A stretch of DNA of 64,000 nucleotides from Anaerovibrio slackiae (GTDB lineage Bacteria; Bacillota; Negativicutes; Selenomonadales; Selenomonadaceae), in assembly GCF_009695585.1 (NCBI RefSeq), contig NZ_VUNR01000006.1:1-64000 (forward strand), given 5' to 3'. The translations under genes and the position numbers were made by a program. Positions 53,455 through 62,579 of the stretch are shown one piece after another. Under the pieces are notes generated by a model. The model saw only the letters and a list, made by a program, of their open reading frames with translations. It was not told where the DNA came from and made no database searches. How positions within the stretch are numbered: the stretch's first letter is position 1; the number at the start of each line of letters is the position of its first letter.

Positions 53455-53578
53455 CCTGCATCAGCAATATGTCCTTGAACAGCAGAAAAAATGGCAGGAA
53501 TATGGCAGGAACCTTGAGGAAAAAATCGCCTTTTACAAGCATGAGATTCAGTATATCCAGCCGTCTATAACTGACTAA
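53450..53578 (+). pseudogene. C-terminal remnant of a MerR-type regulator
   Basis: The plus strand encodes 42 codons ending in a stop: …LHQQYVLEQQKKWQEYGRNL and EEKIAFYKHEIQYI, the coiled-coil plus YK.E-Y ending typical of MerR-family regulators. No start, promoter or DNA-binding domain is present. It abuts the broken 5' end of the CMD gene. MerR and CMD genes often form a divergent pair, so one deletion removed the shared promoter, the CMD start and most of merR. Confidence 0.55.
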
Positions 53579-54230
53579 CAAACTTCTTCAGCGCCTCGCT
53601 GTCGCTGTTTGCCATTTTTTCCAGCAGCCTGTTAAAAGCCTCCTGCTCAGCGCGGTTGAGCCGCAGGTGGAGCATGGCCTCCCCGATAGTTTTCAGCAAC
53701 AACTGCAGGGCGTTTATTTTCCCTGCCTCCCGGCTGCTGCATTTCTTGTATTCATCCATCAGGATGTCGAAATCATGAGCTGTCGGCCTTTTGTACTCAT
53801 TGGTGGTTGCCCTGCCAGCTTCCAGCACCATGTTGTTCATGGTCTTGAGCGCCGTGTTAAAGTCCTTGTTGTACAGCTTCTGGCTGAGGTTATCTGCCCG
53901 CTGATTAAAGGAGCGCATAGCACTTTCAAAATTCATGACCGCATTGCTGAAACGGCTCATCTGCTTCATCTGCTCCGACATGCCGTTTTCCCCATCCTGC
54001 AACGCCTGCAGCCTTGCCCCGATCCCGGCAATCCCTTCTACCATGCCGTCAATCTTATCACTGTATTGGCAGAACACCTCATCCAGCTGCTTTTCCTGAA
54101 GCTTCTCTCCCAGCTGCCCCATGCAGGCATTCAGCCTGCCCAGATACTTATCAATTTCTTCCAGCCCCTTCTGATAGCCCAGAATAGCCTCACAGACCTT
54201 TTGCAGCTCATCCCGTCTTTCCTGTGTCAT
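53565..54230 (-). CDS. Coiled-coil protein of unknown function
   Basis: 221 residues, almost wholly helical, with heptad-like spacing from about 10 to 115 (MEEIDKYLGRLNACM-type helices) and again from 150 to the end. No signal peptide, membrane helix or enzymatic motif is visible. The gene lies 68 bp downstream of the large helicase gene on the same strand and probably shares its transcript. By context it may be an accessory or sensor subunit of the helicase system. I do not recognise the family. Confidence 0.75.
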   Translation of the reverse strand: MTQERRDELQKVCEAILGYQKGLEEIDKYLGRLNACMGQLGEKLQEKQLDEVFCQYSDKIDGMVEGIAGIGARLQALQDGENGMSEQMKQMSRFSNAVMNFESAMRSFNQRADNLSQKLYNKDFNTALKTMNNMVLEAGRATTNEYKRPTAHDFDILMDEYKKCSSREAGKINALQLLLKTIGEAMLHLRLNRAEQEAFNRLLEKMANSDSEALKKFVSQL

Positions 54231-54298
54231 AATCCAAGCACCTTTCCTTTCGGCATATCGCCATCAACCATCCTATAACATTAATCATTCTATAGATT

Positions 54299-57200
54299 TC
54301 AATTCACTTGCTCATTGCACCTGTCCAGGGTAGTGCTGATGGCGGCAGCAGACCTCTGGAAAAAGCCCAGCATCTGCCTGCTCCAGCCGGAAATATATTC
54401 CTCCATAAAAGGGTACATCTCCACAGCGTCCGTCAGTGCCTCATAAAAAGCCTTCCTGTTCAGGCTGCCGAACTTGTACTCCCAGGCCTGCTGCGCTGCC
54501 AGCAGCCAGTTTTCCTGCTGCCCCTCCCGGCTTACGGCATACCGTTCTGACAGCACATAGGCTGCCAGAAAATCTGCCCCTTCCAGCTCCGGCTGCTTCA
54601 GCAGGGTTTCCACGCTGTTCTGCCTGTTGCGCCCCTTGTTGCTCCAGCTCCTGCCAATAGAAGCGTAGCTTTCAATAGCCCCCAGAAAATTCTTTTTCAT
54701 CTCCCGCGCCTTGCCCTGGCAGTAGGCGATCATATCCGGCTCCTTGCCATCCTTGGCATAAATATTATATGCCAGCTCATACTGCCCGAAATTCAGAGCA
54801 TGCTCCGCCGTTTCCAGATTGCTTTCCACGATACTTTCCGTAACGCACTGATACAGATACCCCAGCCAGGTCTGCTGCCCGTCAGGTGCAGTATCCAGAA
54901 GATTGTCACAGCACTCTATCAGCCCCAGCTCTGCCGCCATGTTCAGAAAATCATATATCCTGCTACCATCTGCCGCAGCCTCCTCATAAATAATAATGCA
55001 GCGGTTGCCCCGGGTAGCTCCCACATAAAAATATTTCCACGCTAATACCGGGTCAAATCTGGTCTCAGTCAAAAGATTGTATAAAAGCACCGAAGGGTAC
55101 TCCATCCCCTTGCAGCTAATCACATCCGTGACAGCCGCCGTATCAGCATCCGGAAAATCTGCCTTGCCAACGGAATTATCAAAGGCGAAAATCGTCTGCA
55201 GGACGCTGGCATCCAGCTTGCTGCAAAGCTCATCCAGCAGCAGCCGCCTGTTCTCCGCCCCCGGCTTTATCCACACAGGCATCACACCGGCAGGAGTCAG
55301 CGGTGGCACCTTGATTTCCGCCATTTCATTCTGCTTCAAGGTCATTATATCGCTCTCCATAAAATACTGGATAATATAATTTTGAAAATCAATAATACTT
55401 TTGCTGGAGCGATAATTATAATGCAAAAACCTCGCCTTGCACCCATACAGGTCAATGTCCTTCCCAAGAAAGCGGTCATAGTCGTTGGATGCCGTCCTCA
55501 TCCAGCCCTCGTTGAAATATGTAGGCTGCACCATCTGGCATCTGTCTGACGCCATCCTTTTCGTCATGGATTTTTGCAGCAGATGAAAAATAGCCAAAAG
55601 CTCCATCTGTGTCAAGTCCTGGCACTCATCCAAAAATACCGCGCTGTACTCCGGCAGCAGCTTGCATCTGCCCCGGCTGCTGTATGTCTCCCTTGCCCTA
55701 ATCAGCATCCTGGCAATGTCGTTATCGTCCAGCAGCTTGTGCCTGTGCAGATAACGCTGATAATGCTCATAGGTCTTGTAAACCGTATTCACCCACAGCA
55801 CACTGCCTACGCTGTCCTTTTTTTCCCGGCGCAAAAGCTCGCGATACTGCTCCTCCGGCAGATAATCGCCAATCTCCGCCATGCTTTCGTAGGCAAGCCC
55901 CAAAGGAACTGCCCCCTTAATAATGCCGTGAATTTCACGCCATACTGCCAGCAGGGTTGTTTCGTTATTCTGATACTGCCTGCTGACGTCCTTGCCGTGC
56001 CAGAACTGGCGCCAGTCCACCTCCTGCTCCCAGAACTGACGAAAAACAGCCAGGCTCTGGCTGCTGTTCAGCAGGCTGCGCTCCGGCACAGCCGGGTAGA
56101 AGGCTTTCAGATACCGCCGCAAAAAATCAAAGGTAGTGCTGATTTCTGCCTCTGATTGGATAACCTTGCCATCCTGCCCTTTGCGGAATTCATAATCTAG
56201 CGTATAGACGAGGTTTTCCGACATGGTGAGATACAGGCAGCTGCAATCCGGCTTTTGCAGCTGGTCGTTGAGCCATTTCAGCCCCACCACTGACTTGCCT
56301 GCCCCGGCATTGCCGATAACCGAGATGTTCTCAGCCCTTTCACCGCTCTCAATGATGGACTGCTGGTCACTGTCATAAACAAAGTGCCGGGGTGACGCCA
56401 TGTACTCGCCAAAGCTTTGCCTGCCCTGATTTTTTGGCTGCCATTCTGCCAGCTGCTGCAAAAAATCCTCCAGCTCATAATATACATATCCCACACTCCT
56501 GCCCTTGATTTTTCTGATGTCAACCATCTGCCTGTCATGGCTGCTAAGCTTCAAAAGCGTCAGGATGCCGTCCTTGAAGACCATGCTCAGGCGATTGCTG
56601 CCTACACGCCTTTTCAGTACCTTGCGCCCTTTGCAGCCCCGGACCAGCTTAAAATCGTTACCGGCAGCCCGCCTGCCGCCCTTCAGGATGCGTTCCAGCT
56701 TTTTCAGCCTGTCGCCAAAGGTCTTCTGGAACCGCTGCTGCTGCTCCGAAGAAATATTGCGAAAAATATTCTTGTCAAACTGAATACCACGGAACAAACC
56801 GGCTGCATTTACCAGCCTTGCTGTACTTGCTGCACCTGTTGCACTTACCTGACTCACTGTGCTTGCTTCTCTATCCGTCATAGCCTGGTCCTCGTCCCCG
56901 TCACATCCAGCCACATCACCGCCATTTTCCCCTGTGGCTGTTGCCTCACCGCCCTCGCAGCCATTTTCAGGCATAGTATCTATTTCCAAAGGCTCCCCAT
57001 TTAGTGACTTTTCGTCATCCCCGGCAGGTTCATGAGCTGACTCCCCGGCGCGTTCCTCTGCCGCATCTACATATCTGCCCTCATCCGCCTGCCCCTCCTG
57101 CTGATTTTGCGGAGCAAACAATCCTGCCAGCTCATTCACTTCCAGCATGGCAGACACCTGCTTGTTGTCACTTCTCCACCGGCTGCTGCCGCCGTCCAGC

Positions 57201-58738
57201 ATGCACTTTAGCTCCAGCGCCTCATAAAAAACCGGCACCGGGGATGCGCCAGCAGCAATCTTCCCATCTGCAAAGCCGGAAAAACCAGACGCATACTCCT
57301 GCACAGGATTACAGCGAAAATAAAAAGCAAATTCACCTATCTCAAGGTAAAGATTGCCCTGAAACCTGCCGAAATAATCCGCCAGGCTATACAGCTTTTC
57401 CCTCATGCTGCAACAACAAAATTCCCGCCATGCCATATCCCATTTAAACTCCCGTCCCTCAGGATGCTGCAAGGCATATTCCTGCAAAATATTCAAGGCA
57501 CTGCATGCCAAAAATAAATTCTGCCTGGTGTATTCCGGCGCATCCCCCAGCACGCACAGCCAGCTATATGCAATGCTCGCCGCCTCATCACCCATTTCAT
57601 ACTTTGGGGCTGCGTAGGAATTTGTGCGCATATTCCCAGCTGCCACCGCCAGCATTTTTTCCATGCATTCCTCACAGCTGCAGCCAAGCTTCAGGTATAT
57701 GCGTATAAACTGACGGCGCGTTTCCCCAGGAATGCCAGCTGGCGGTATATGCTTGCCATAATCCAGCTCGCCCTCCAGCTGGTTGCGGCAGATGCGGAAA
57801 ATCTCCGTACAAAACTCCCTGTATGCCGCCGGAAGCCGGTATTTGTCCGCAAAGCTTGCCACCAGCTTCCTGATGGACACAGAACCGGCAAAGCTCCAGC
57901 AGGCAGCCAGATGCTTGTAAAGCAAATCATAAAAATCCAGCCCCTGCAGCCTGGCGTACTCCAAAAATTCCCATGCGTCCGATGTAAAAATCGCCTGCTC
58001 ATACAGGCGATGCCTGCCGTCCCTGATGGACTCAATGGATTTGCCCTCCACCAGGCGATACCTGCGCCTATATGCCTTCGCCAGAATATCGGAGATATTT
58101 GCCTGATATGCAGTATCCCAGATGGCCGCCACCATGATACCGGCAGCCTGGGTCATATCGTAGAGCAGGGACACTCTCCACTGCCCCTCCTGCCAGAAGG
58201 CATCTGCCTCCAGCACTGCCACGCTCCATTTCTCATCCTGCTTGGACTGCTTTTTCAGAATACGGCCAACCAGCTGCACATCATGCTTGTCATGAAACAC
58301 AGCCACCCTGGCTTCGCCCCGGCAAAGGCAATAAGTCATGGAATATTCCTGGGGCAGGGGCTTGAAATCAATCCCCCGCAAGCATGACAGCAGGGAGGCA
58401 CGAAAACTATCCTCCTGCTCTTTTCCGGCAGCTGCCATTTCTTTATGGGCAGGCTGATATATGCTGCAGCCCGGCTTTAGATCTGCCTGCTGCCGCACAA
58501 TGCCACTTTGCCCTTCCATGTCTCCCTGCCGCTCCATTTCTCTCTGCTGCGCTATTTCTCTCTGCTGCTTCATTTCCCTTTGCCTGCCTGCATTTCTGCC
58601 TATGCATTGGAACATGTTGTCCAGCCCTGCCAGGCTGTCCAGGCTGCCATGCTTCCTACGCTGCTTTCTGTGCCTGTCAGACGCCAGCTTCGCACGTATC
58701 TTTTTTGCATCCAGCAAGGAACTGCTCTTTTTCCCCAT
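54299..58738 (-). CDS. Large SF1 (UvrD/Rep-type) helicase with long N-terminal extension and RelE-like segment
   Basis: 1479 residues. About 45-85 is a charged Gln/Arg/Glu repeat (QREMKQQREIAQQREMERQ), and about 90-560 is unrecognised, largely helical. An acidic linker follows (about 570-650). Residues 665-760 resemble the RelE/ParE fold (KLERILKGGRR… ending in LLKLSSHDRQ). The helicase core has GNAGAGKS (about 809, Walker A), VFLDECQDLTQ (about 1037, DExQ), LHYNYRSSKSIIDFQN, ISCKGMEYPSVLLYNLL (about 1211) and YVGATRGNRC (about 1239). The C-terminal 180 residues look TPR-like (helical pairs with Tyr/Ala spacing). It is paired with a coiled-coil gene and divergent from two WYL genes, an arrangement typical of defence or DNA-damage loci. 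The exact role is unknown. Confidence 0.85.
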   Translation of the reverse strand: MGKKSSSLLDAKKIRAKLASDRHRKQRRKHGSLDSLAGLDNMFQCIGRNAGRQREMKQQREIAQQREMERQGDMEGQSGIVRQQADLKPGCSIYQPAHKEMAAAGKEQEDSFRASLLSCLRGIDFKPLPQEYSMTYCLCRGEARVAVFHDKHDVQLVGRILKKQSKQDEKWSVAVLEADAFWQEGQWRVSLLYDMTQAAGIMVAAIWDTAYQANISDILAKAYRRRYRLVEGKSIESIRDGRHRLYEQAIFTSDAWEFLEYARLQGLDFYDLLYKHLAACWSFAGSVSIRKLVASFADKYRLPAAYREFCTEIFRICRNQLEGELDYGKHIPPAGIPGETRRQFIRIYLKLGCSCEECMEKMLAVAAGNMRTNSYAAPKYEMGDEAASIAYSWLCVLGDAPEYTRQNLFLACSALNILQEYALQHPEGREFKWDMAWREFCCCSMREKLYSLADYFGRFQGNLYLEIGEFAFYFRCNPVQEYASGFSGFADGKIAAGASPVPVFYEALELKCMLDGGSSRWRSDNKQVSAMLEVNELAGLFAPQNQQEGQADEGRYVDAAEERAGESAHEPAGDDEKSLNGEPLEIDTMPENGCEGGEATATGENGGDVAGCDGDEDQAMTDREASTVSQVSATGAASTARLVNAAGLFRGIQFDKNIFRNISSEQQQRFQKTFGDRLKKLERILKGGRRAAGNDFKLVRGCKGRKVLKRRVGSNRLSMVFKDGILTLLKLSSHDRQMVDIRKIKGRSVGYVYYELEDFLQQLAEWQPKNQGRQSFGEYMASPRHFVYDSDQQSIIESGERAENISVIGNAGAGKSVVGLKWLNDQLQKPDCSCLYLTMSENLVYTLDYEFRKGQDGKVIQSEAEISTTFDFLRRYLKAFYPAVPERSLLNSSQSLAVFRQFWEQEVDWRQFWHGKDVSRQYQNNETTLLAVWREIHGIIKGAVPLGLAYESMAEIGDYLPEEQYRELLRREKKDSVGSVLWVNTVYKTYEHYQRYLHRHKLLDDNDIARMLIRARETYSSRGRCKLLPEYSAVFLDECQDLTQMELLAIFHLLQKSMTKRMASDRCQMVQPTYFNEGWMRTASNDYDRFLGKDIDLYGCKARFLHYNYRSSKSIIDFQNYIIQYFMESDIMTLKQNEMAEIKVPPLTPAGVMPVWIKPGAENRRLLLDELCSKLDASVLQTIFAFDNSVGKADFPDADTAAVTDVISCKGMEYPSVLLYNLLTETRFDPVLAWKYFYVGATRGNRCIIIYEEAAADGSRIYDFLNMAAELGLIECCDNLLDTAPDGQQTWLGYLYQCVTESIVESNLETAEHALNFGQYELAYNIYAKDGKEPDMIAYCQGKAREMKKNFLGAIESYASIGRSWSNKGRNRQNSVETLLKQPELEGADFLAAYVLSERYAVSREGQQENWLLAAQQAWEYKFGSLNRKAFYEALTDAVEMYPFMEEYISGWSRQMLGFFQRSAAAISTTLDRCNEQVN

Positions 58739-58799
58739 ACTCCCGCCTCCTCTGCTATGGAAACCGATTACTATTGCTCACAAAATCCATATATACACT

Positions 58800-58829
58800 A
58801 TAGCACATCCCCCGGCATATCTCAGTCAA
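58800..58829 (-). promoter_or_regulatory. Probable promoter of the helicase gene
   Basis: TTGACT (58824-58829), 18-bp spacer, TGCTAT (58800-58805) on the minus strand, about 60 bp before the start; GAGGAGG precedes the ATG. Confidence 0.55.
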
Positions 58830-58892
58830 AAAAAATGTGAGCTTGGCAAAAATTCCGCCAAATCCGCCTCAATGCTTTTCTCCACACCTAAA

Positions 58893-58956
58893 AAAAGTTA
58901 TAATACTATTCGTCAGCCATCGATATTTTCCCAAAAGTTATAATACTATTCATCAG
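58893..58956 (+). promoter_or_regulatory. 24-bp direct repeats with TATAAT boxes upstream of the WYL genes
   Basis: Copies at 58893-58916 and 58933-58956 share AAAAGTTATAATACTATT and end in C(G/A)TCAG, exactly 40 bp apart. Each includes a TATAAT -10 box (58899-58904, 58939-58944) but neither has a good -35. The spacing of about four helical turns fits cooperative binding by a dimeric regulator on one face. WYL-protein autoregulation is a reasonable guess. Confidence 0.6.
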
Positions 58957-59003
58957 ATAGCAGTATTTTTCAAAAATCACGCGAAAGGAGCTGGCGATTA
59001 CTC

Positions 59004-60290
59004 ATGTCATACAATAAAGCTGCCAAGGCTTTAAATAAATACATAGGGGACTACGATACCCTGCGCCCTTTTCTCCGTTACATTTCCTACGGCTGCCACA
59101 ACAAGCAGTATTTTCAGAAGCACTACGGCATCAATGCCAGGACCTACGAGGACAATCTCTCCCGCATCCGCTTTTTCCTGCCGGAAAACATGCTTCTCAC
59201 CCAGAGGCAGAACCGCAAAGAAATCCACACCATCAAAGGGGATTCCTATTACAGTGCCCACAATTTTCTCCATGTCACATATCAGATAAAAAGCTGCCGC
59301 CCAGAGGCTGTTTTTTACCTGCTGGCTATCCTGCAAATCGTGGAAAACAGCGATACGCCGCTCAGTGAGCAGGAAATCTATAATTTTCGCCTGATACCTG
59401 ACGGCAACAAATATCCTGACATGCTGCCACTGCTGGAGGAAGACCTGGGCATCAGCCTCAGTACCTTGAACCGGTATCTGAGCACCCTTTCCGCCCTGGG
59501 ACTGATAAAATGCAACAGCCATCACTCCCCCAAAAGCTATGGAGCAGCCCCCAATCCCCTGGCGTTGCTTACCCCTGAGGAAATAACCGAGCTGCGCCAT
59601 GCCATTCACTACTACATGTCCATTGCACCTATGAGCCTGCCCGGCTACCAGCTGGATACGGCACTGCAAATCATGTACTGCCAGCCCCCTGTGTTCAAGC
59701 CCCTCTGCCAGTTCAAGCACAACAGAATGGTCCGTACCCTGGATGACTGCGTCATCCACGAAATAATTACCGCCATAGAGAATGAGCAATACCTGACTTT
59801 CCGATACGGCAGCAAATCCGTTTCTGCCATCCCCTGCCACATTTACATTGACTTCCTCACCGGCAGGCAGTATCTCTTTGCCCTGGCCAGGCGCACCTCC
59901 CGTTCCCATGTATTCAGCCAGCCCCAGACCTACCGCATCGATATGATGTTCAACACAAAACGGGCAAAGCTGCCGATGAACCTGCAGGACAAGCTGCCCC
60001 TGTGCCTGAAACCGGCACTGAAGCCTCTCAGCCTGAGGCTCACCTGCCAAGACAGCAAAAAAATGAACGGCCTTATTTACCGCGTCTGCAGCCGCTACCC
60101 GGACGCACAGCTGCAGCACATCTCCCCGCAGCAGGTCATCTGCCGCATCCAGCTGCCTGATATCATGCGCGCCCTGCCCTGGATACGCACCCTTTATCCC
60201 TATGTGGAAATCATCGACAGCAATTCCTGGCTCAACAAACGTATTAGGCAGGACCTGCAGGAGGCATTAGCAAACTATGAACAAATCTAA
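59004..60290 (+). CDS. WYL-domain protein 1 (PafB/PafC-like regulator)
   Basis: 428 residues. An N-terminal helical region is followed by a winged helix-turn-helix-like segment near 150-175 (LLEEDLGISLSTLNRYLSTLSALGLI) and a WYL domain near 250-320 (IENEQYLTFRYGSKS…RQYLFALARR…). The C-terminal portion resembles the WCX extension. WYL domains bind nucleic acid or nucleotide ligands, and many regulate defence loci or the DNA-damage response. It is divergent from the helicase gene and overlaps the second WYL gene by 14 bp. AAAGGAG is 13 bases before the ATG, which is long. Confidence 0.8.
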   Translation: MSYNKAAKALNKYIGDYDTLRPFLRYISYGCHNKQYFQKHYGINARTYEDNLSRIRFFLPENMLLTQRQNRKEIHTIKGDSYYSAHNFLHVTYQIKSCRPEAVFYLLAILQIVENSDTPLSEQEIYNFRLIPDGNKYPDMLPLLEEDLGISLSTLNRYLSTLSALGLIKCNSHHSPKSYGAAPNPLALLTPEEITELRHAIHYYMSIAPMSLPGYQLDTALQIMYCQPPVFKPLCQFKHNRMVRTLDDCVIHEIITAIENEQYLTFRYGSKSVSAIPCHIYIDFLTGRQYLFALARRTSRSHVFSQPQTYRIDMMFNTKRAKLPMNLQDKLPLCLKPALKPLSLRLTCQDSKKMNGLIYRVCSRYPDAQLQHISPQQVICRIQLPDIMRALPWIRTLYPYVEIIDSNSWLNKRIRQDLQEALANYEQI

Positions 60291-61266
60291 GCTTTTCAAC
60301 GAGACACAATCAGAGCATTTTCTCACTCTGTGCAGTGTCATCAACGACATACACCGCGGCAGCCTGTTGACAGAAACCGATATCCTGCACCGCTTCCCCC
60401 ACATTGACTGGGCAGATAAGGACAGGCTGCTGCAGCTTTTGCATTCGGTGTTTATTTTTGATGAAAAAGGCCATGCCAGGCTTTTTATCAACGCCCCCAT
60501 TCCCCAGCTTGCTACCCATTACCAGCTCCGCTGGCTCAAGGATATGCTGCTCAATCCCGAATGCGATTTTCTGCTGGCTGACCAAATCAGAATCAAGCTG
60601 CTGGCTGCCATGAAGGATATAAATCCCCTGACCACCCCTGAGACCATTACCATTTTCCGGGAAACAGGCGACAGGAACCTGCCTCTGGCCAATTCTGACA
60701 TGCTGGCAAAAATCTGGCAAGCACTAAAAAATCGCCAAAAGCTTGCCTACACCTATCAGGATGCAGGCGGCAATATCCATCAGGGCATCTGCCCGCCCTG
60801 CCGCCTGGAATACGACTGCGCCTGGCACAGGCTGCACCTCATCCTCTGGCTGGAAAAGGAGCAACGCGCCATCAAGCTGAACATCTCCGGCATCCAGGAA
60901 ATCTCTATCACGGATATCAGCTATGGCAGGGAAATAGAGCAGTGCTTTGAGGACTTCCTCGCCAGGAACAAGACCAGCGTGGTGCTGCAGCTATCACCAA
61001 AAAATAATGCCGTAGACCGCTGCTTTGCTATTTTTTCCTCATATGACAAACAGTCCGTCTACGATGAAGATAATGATATCTATACCCTCACCATCACCTA
61101 CTACCAATTTGACCGGGAGGAAATCATCAACTATATCCTCTCCCTGGGTGCCGCAGTCACTGTCATGGCACCACAGGATATGCGGCAATCCGTCATTGAC
61201 CGGCTCAAAGCCCAGTGGCAGCGTCTCAGCAGCACGCCGGATAAACCCTCTCCTGAGGCAGATTAA
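60277..61266 (+). CDS. WYL-domain protein 2 (partner of protein 1)
   Basis: 329 residues. A shorter N-terminus (about 1-140) without an obvious intact helix-turn-helix precedes a WYL-like domain near 145-210 (LKNRQKLAYTYQD…RLHLILWLEKEQRAIKLNISGIQEI) and a C-terminal WCX-type region. Two adjacent WYL genes encoding cooperating proteins recall PafB-PafC, which act as a heterodimer sensing DNA damage. Its start lies inside the preceding gene, so translation is coupled. It ends at a bidirectional terminator. Confidence 0.75.
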   Translation: MNKSKLFNETQSEHFLTLCSVINDIHRGSLLTETDILHRFPHIDWADKDRLLQLLHSVFIFDEKGHARLFINAPIPQLATHYQLRWLKDMLLNPECDFLLADQIRIKLLAAMKDINPLTTPETITIFRETGDRNLPLANSDMLAKIWQALKNRQKLAYTYQDAGGNIHQGICPPCRLEYDCAWHRLHLILWLEKEQRAIKLNISGIQEISITDISYGREIEQCFEDFLARNKTSVVLQLSPKNNAVDRCFAIFSSYDKQSVYDEDNDIYTLTITYYQFDREEIINYILSLGAAVTVMAPQDMRQSVIDRLKAQWQRLSSTPDKPSPEAD

Positions 61267-61308
61267 GTATTTGTATGCTGAAAAACTGTACATAATAAAT
61301 TCATGTAT

Positions 61309-61354
61309 AAAAGCCTTCACCAGCACAGAAAAAACTGTCATGGTGAAGGCTTTT
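61309..61354. terminator. Bidirectional terminator between WYL protein 2 and the Rpn-type gene
   Basis: AAAAGCCTTCACC pairs with GGTGAAGGCTTTT, with an inner ACAG/CTGT pair around an A-rich loop, ending in T-runs on both strands. Confidence 0.85.
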
Positions 61355-61438
61355 GACAATAACCGCAAATCATTCTTATTCATCCAGAATTTCCCATTGA
61401 CAACCAGTGTGTCACGCTTTTTGAGTTTCACCTTTCTT

Positions 61439-62437
61439 TTACAATAAAGCAGCTTTCTTTCCAATGTCTGTAACTTGTTCTGCTGTCAGCTTGGCTACTT
61501 TGGCAATAACATCAATGCTGACTTTTTCTTTCAGCATATTAGTTATCATCTCAGTTTTAGTTTTTTCAATGCCACGAGCTTCACCGATAGCAATACCGCG
61601 GGCTTCACCGCGAGCCTCAATGCCTAAACTAATATTGCACATATCGCTCATCTCCTCATCTAATTCTACAGTCATAGGGATAGAGTGGTCAAATTCCAAC
61701 CTGTTCTTTTTGTCTTCTACTGCCATATTGCTTAATAGAATGTCCATCATCCTGATAAGCTCATTGTTGCTTTTATCATAAGTTTCGTTTAAATGCACAA
61801 GAGTGACGTTTAGCAAATCATAGGCATAATCGATATTGAGCTTATTGTTGCCGTTATAAATAATCTCTGGATGCAATGTATATGATACGATAGAGTCTTT
61901 TTTATCATTGGGACAATCCATGCAAATCCAAATAGAATAGACCTTTTTGATATTATCATACTGAATTCTGTCTTCGCCCTTGTTGCTGAATTCAACTCCC
62001 AGCTGTGCTGAGATAAGCCTTGCTACATAGAAAACACCGCGCTTGACAATGCTATAGCCCGGATTGCTTTTCCTTTGTGCCTCAACATTGACGATGATTT
62101 TTGTCTGGCTGCCGTCAGGCAACCGCATGATAAAACGAATATCATAAAAAACCGTTCCCTCATCTTTTATGCTATCCTGGCAGTTTAACAGTACAGACTT
62201 GCTGTTACTCAGGCCGGGATTTACCCGTACGGAAGAAATCTCTATGCTTTCATGGTCAATAGAGGCTTCAATTTCAGCGATTGACATATTCCTGACTTCT
62301 GTAACGGTTCCTTTGACAGTCCGTGCCAGGATAGACATATTTGCCAATACACGCTTAATAGCTTGGTCGCATTTGATACGCTTTGCTTCGATTTCCAAAT
62401 CATCTGCAAGAAAATTATTTGTTTTTAACGGCTCCAA
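61439..62437 (-). CDS. Rpn-family PD-(D/E)XK nuclease/recombination-promoting protein
   Basis: 332 residues. N-terminal PD-(D/E)XK core: FYDIRFIMRLPDGSQ and IIVNVEAQRKSN supply D…E-x-Q. The C-terminus carries the GEARGEARGIAIGEARGIEK repeat and an amphipathic helix typical of Rpn/YhgA-like and 'transposase_31' proteins, which promote RecA-independent recombination and may limit phage. Start TTG, seven bases after GGAGG. Its gene has its own promoter and faces the palindromic region 62524-63725. Confidence 0.85.
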   Translation of the reverse strand: MEPLKTNNFLADDLEIEAKRIKCDQAIKRVLANMSILARTVKGTVTEVRNMSIAEIEASIDHESIEISSVRVNPGLSNSKSVLLNCQDSIKDEGTVFYDIRFIMRLPDGSQTKIIVNVEAQRKSNPGYSIVKRGVFYVARLISAQLGVEFSNKGEDRIQYDNIKKVYSIWICMDCPNDKKDSIVSYTLHPEIIYNGNNKLNIDYAYDLLNVTLVHLNETYDKSNNELIRMMDILLSNMAVEDKKNRLEFDHSIPMTVELDEEMSDMCNISLGIEARGEARGIAIGEARGIEKTKTEMITNMLKEKVSIDVIAKVAKLTAEQVTDIGKKAALL

Positions 62438-62479
62438 GGGCTCACCTCCAGTATAATCAGAAAATATGCTCCTACGAAT

Positions 62480-62508
62480 ATTATAACTGAAAAAATTTCT
62501 TATATCAA
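62480..62508 (-). promoter_or_regulatory. Promoter of the Rpn-type gene
   Basis: TTGATA (62503-62508), 17-bp spacer, TATAAT (62480-62485) on the minus strand. It lies just outside the left 31-bp inverted repeat of the palindromic region. Confidence 0.65.
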
Positions 62509-62579
62509 TATATTGGAAAATTCCAGTTTGTCGTAGTGCTTGATCGTTACTTCGGCGAGATATGTAAGGTTTATTGATT

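Noticed and set aside
59031-60119. A minus-strand frame of about 360 codons opposite WYL protein 1
   Set aside because: It shows no recognisable motif, while the plus strand encodes a coherent WYL protein translationally coupled to the next one.
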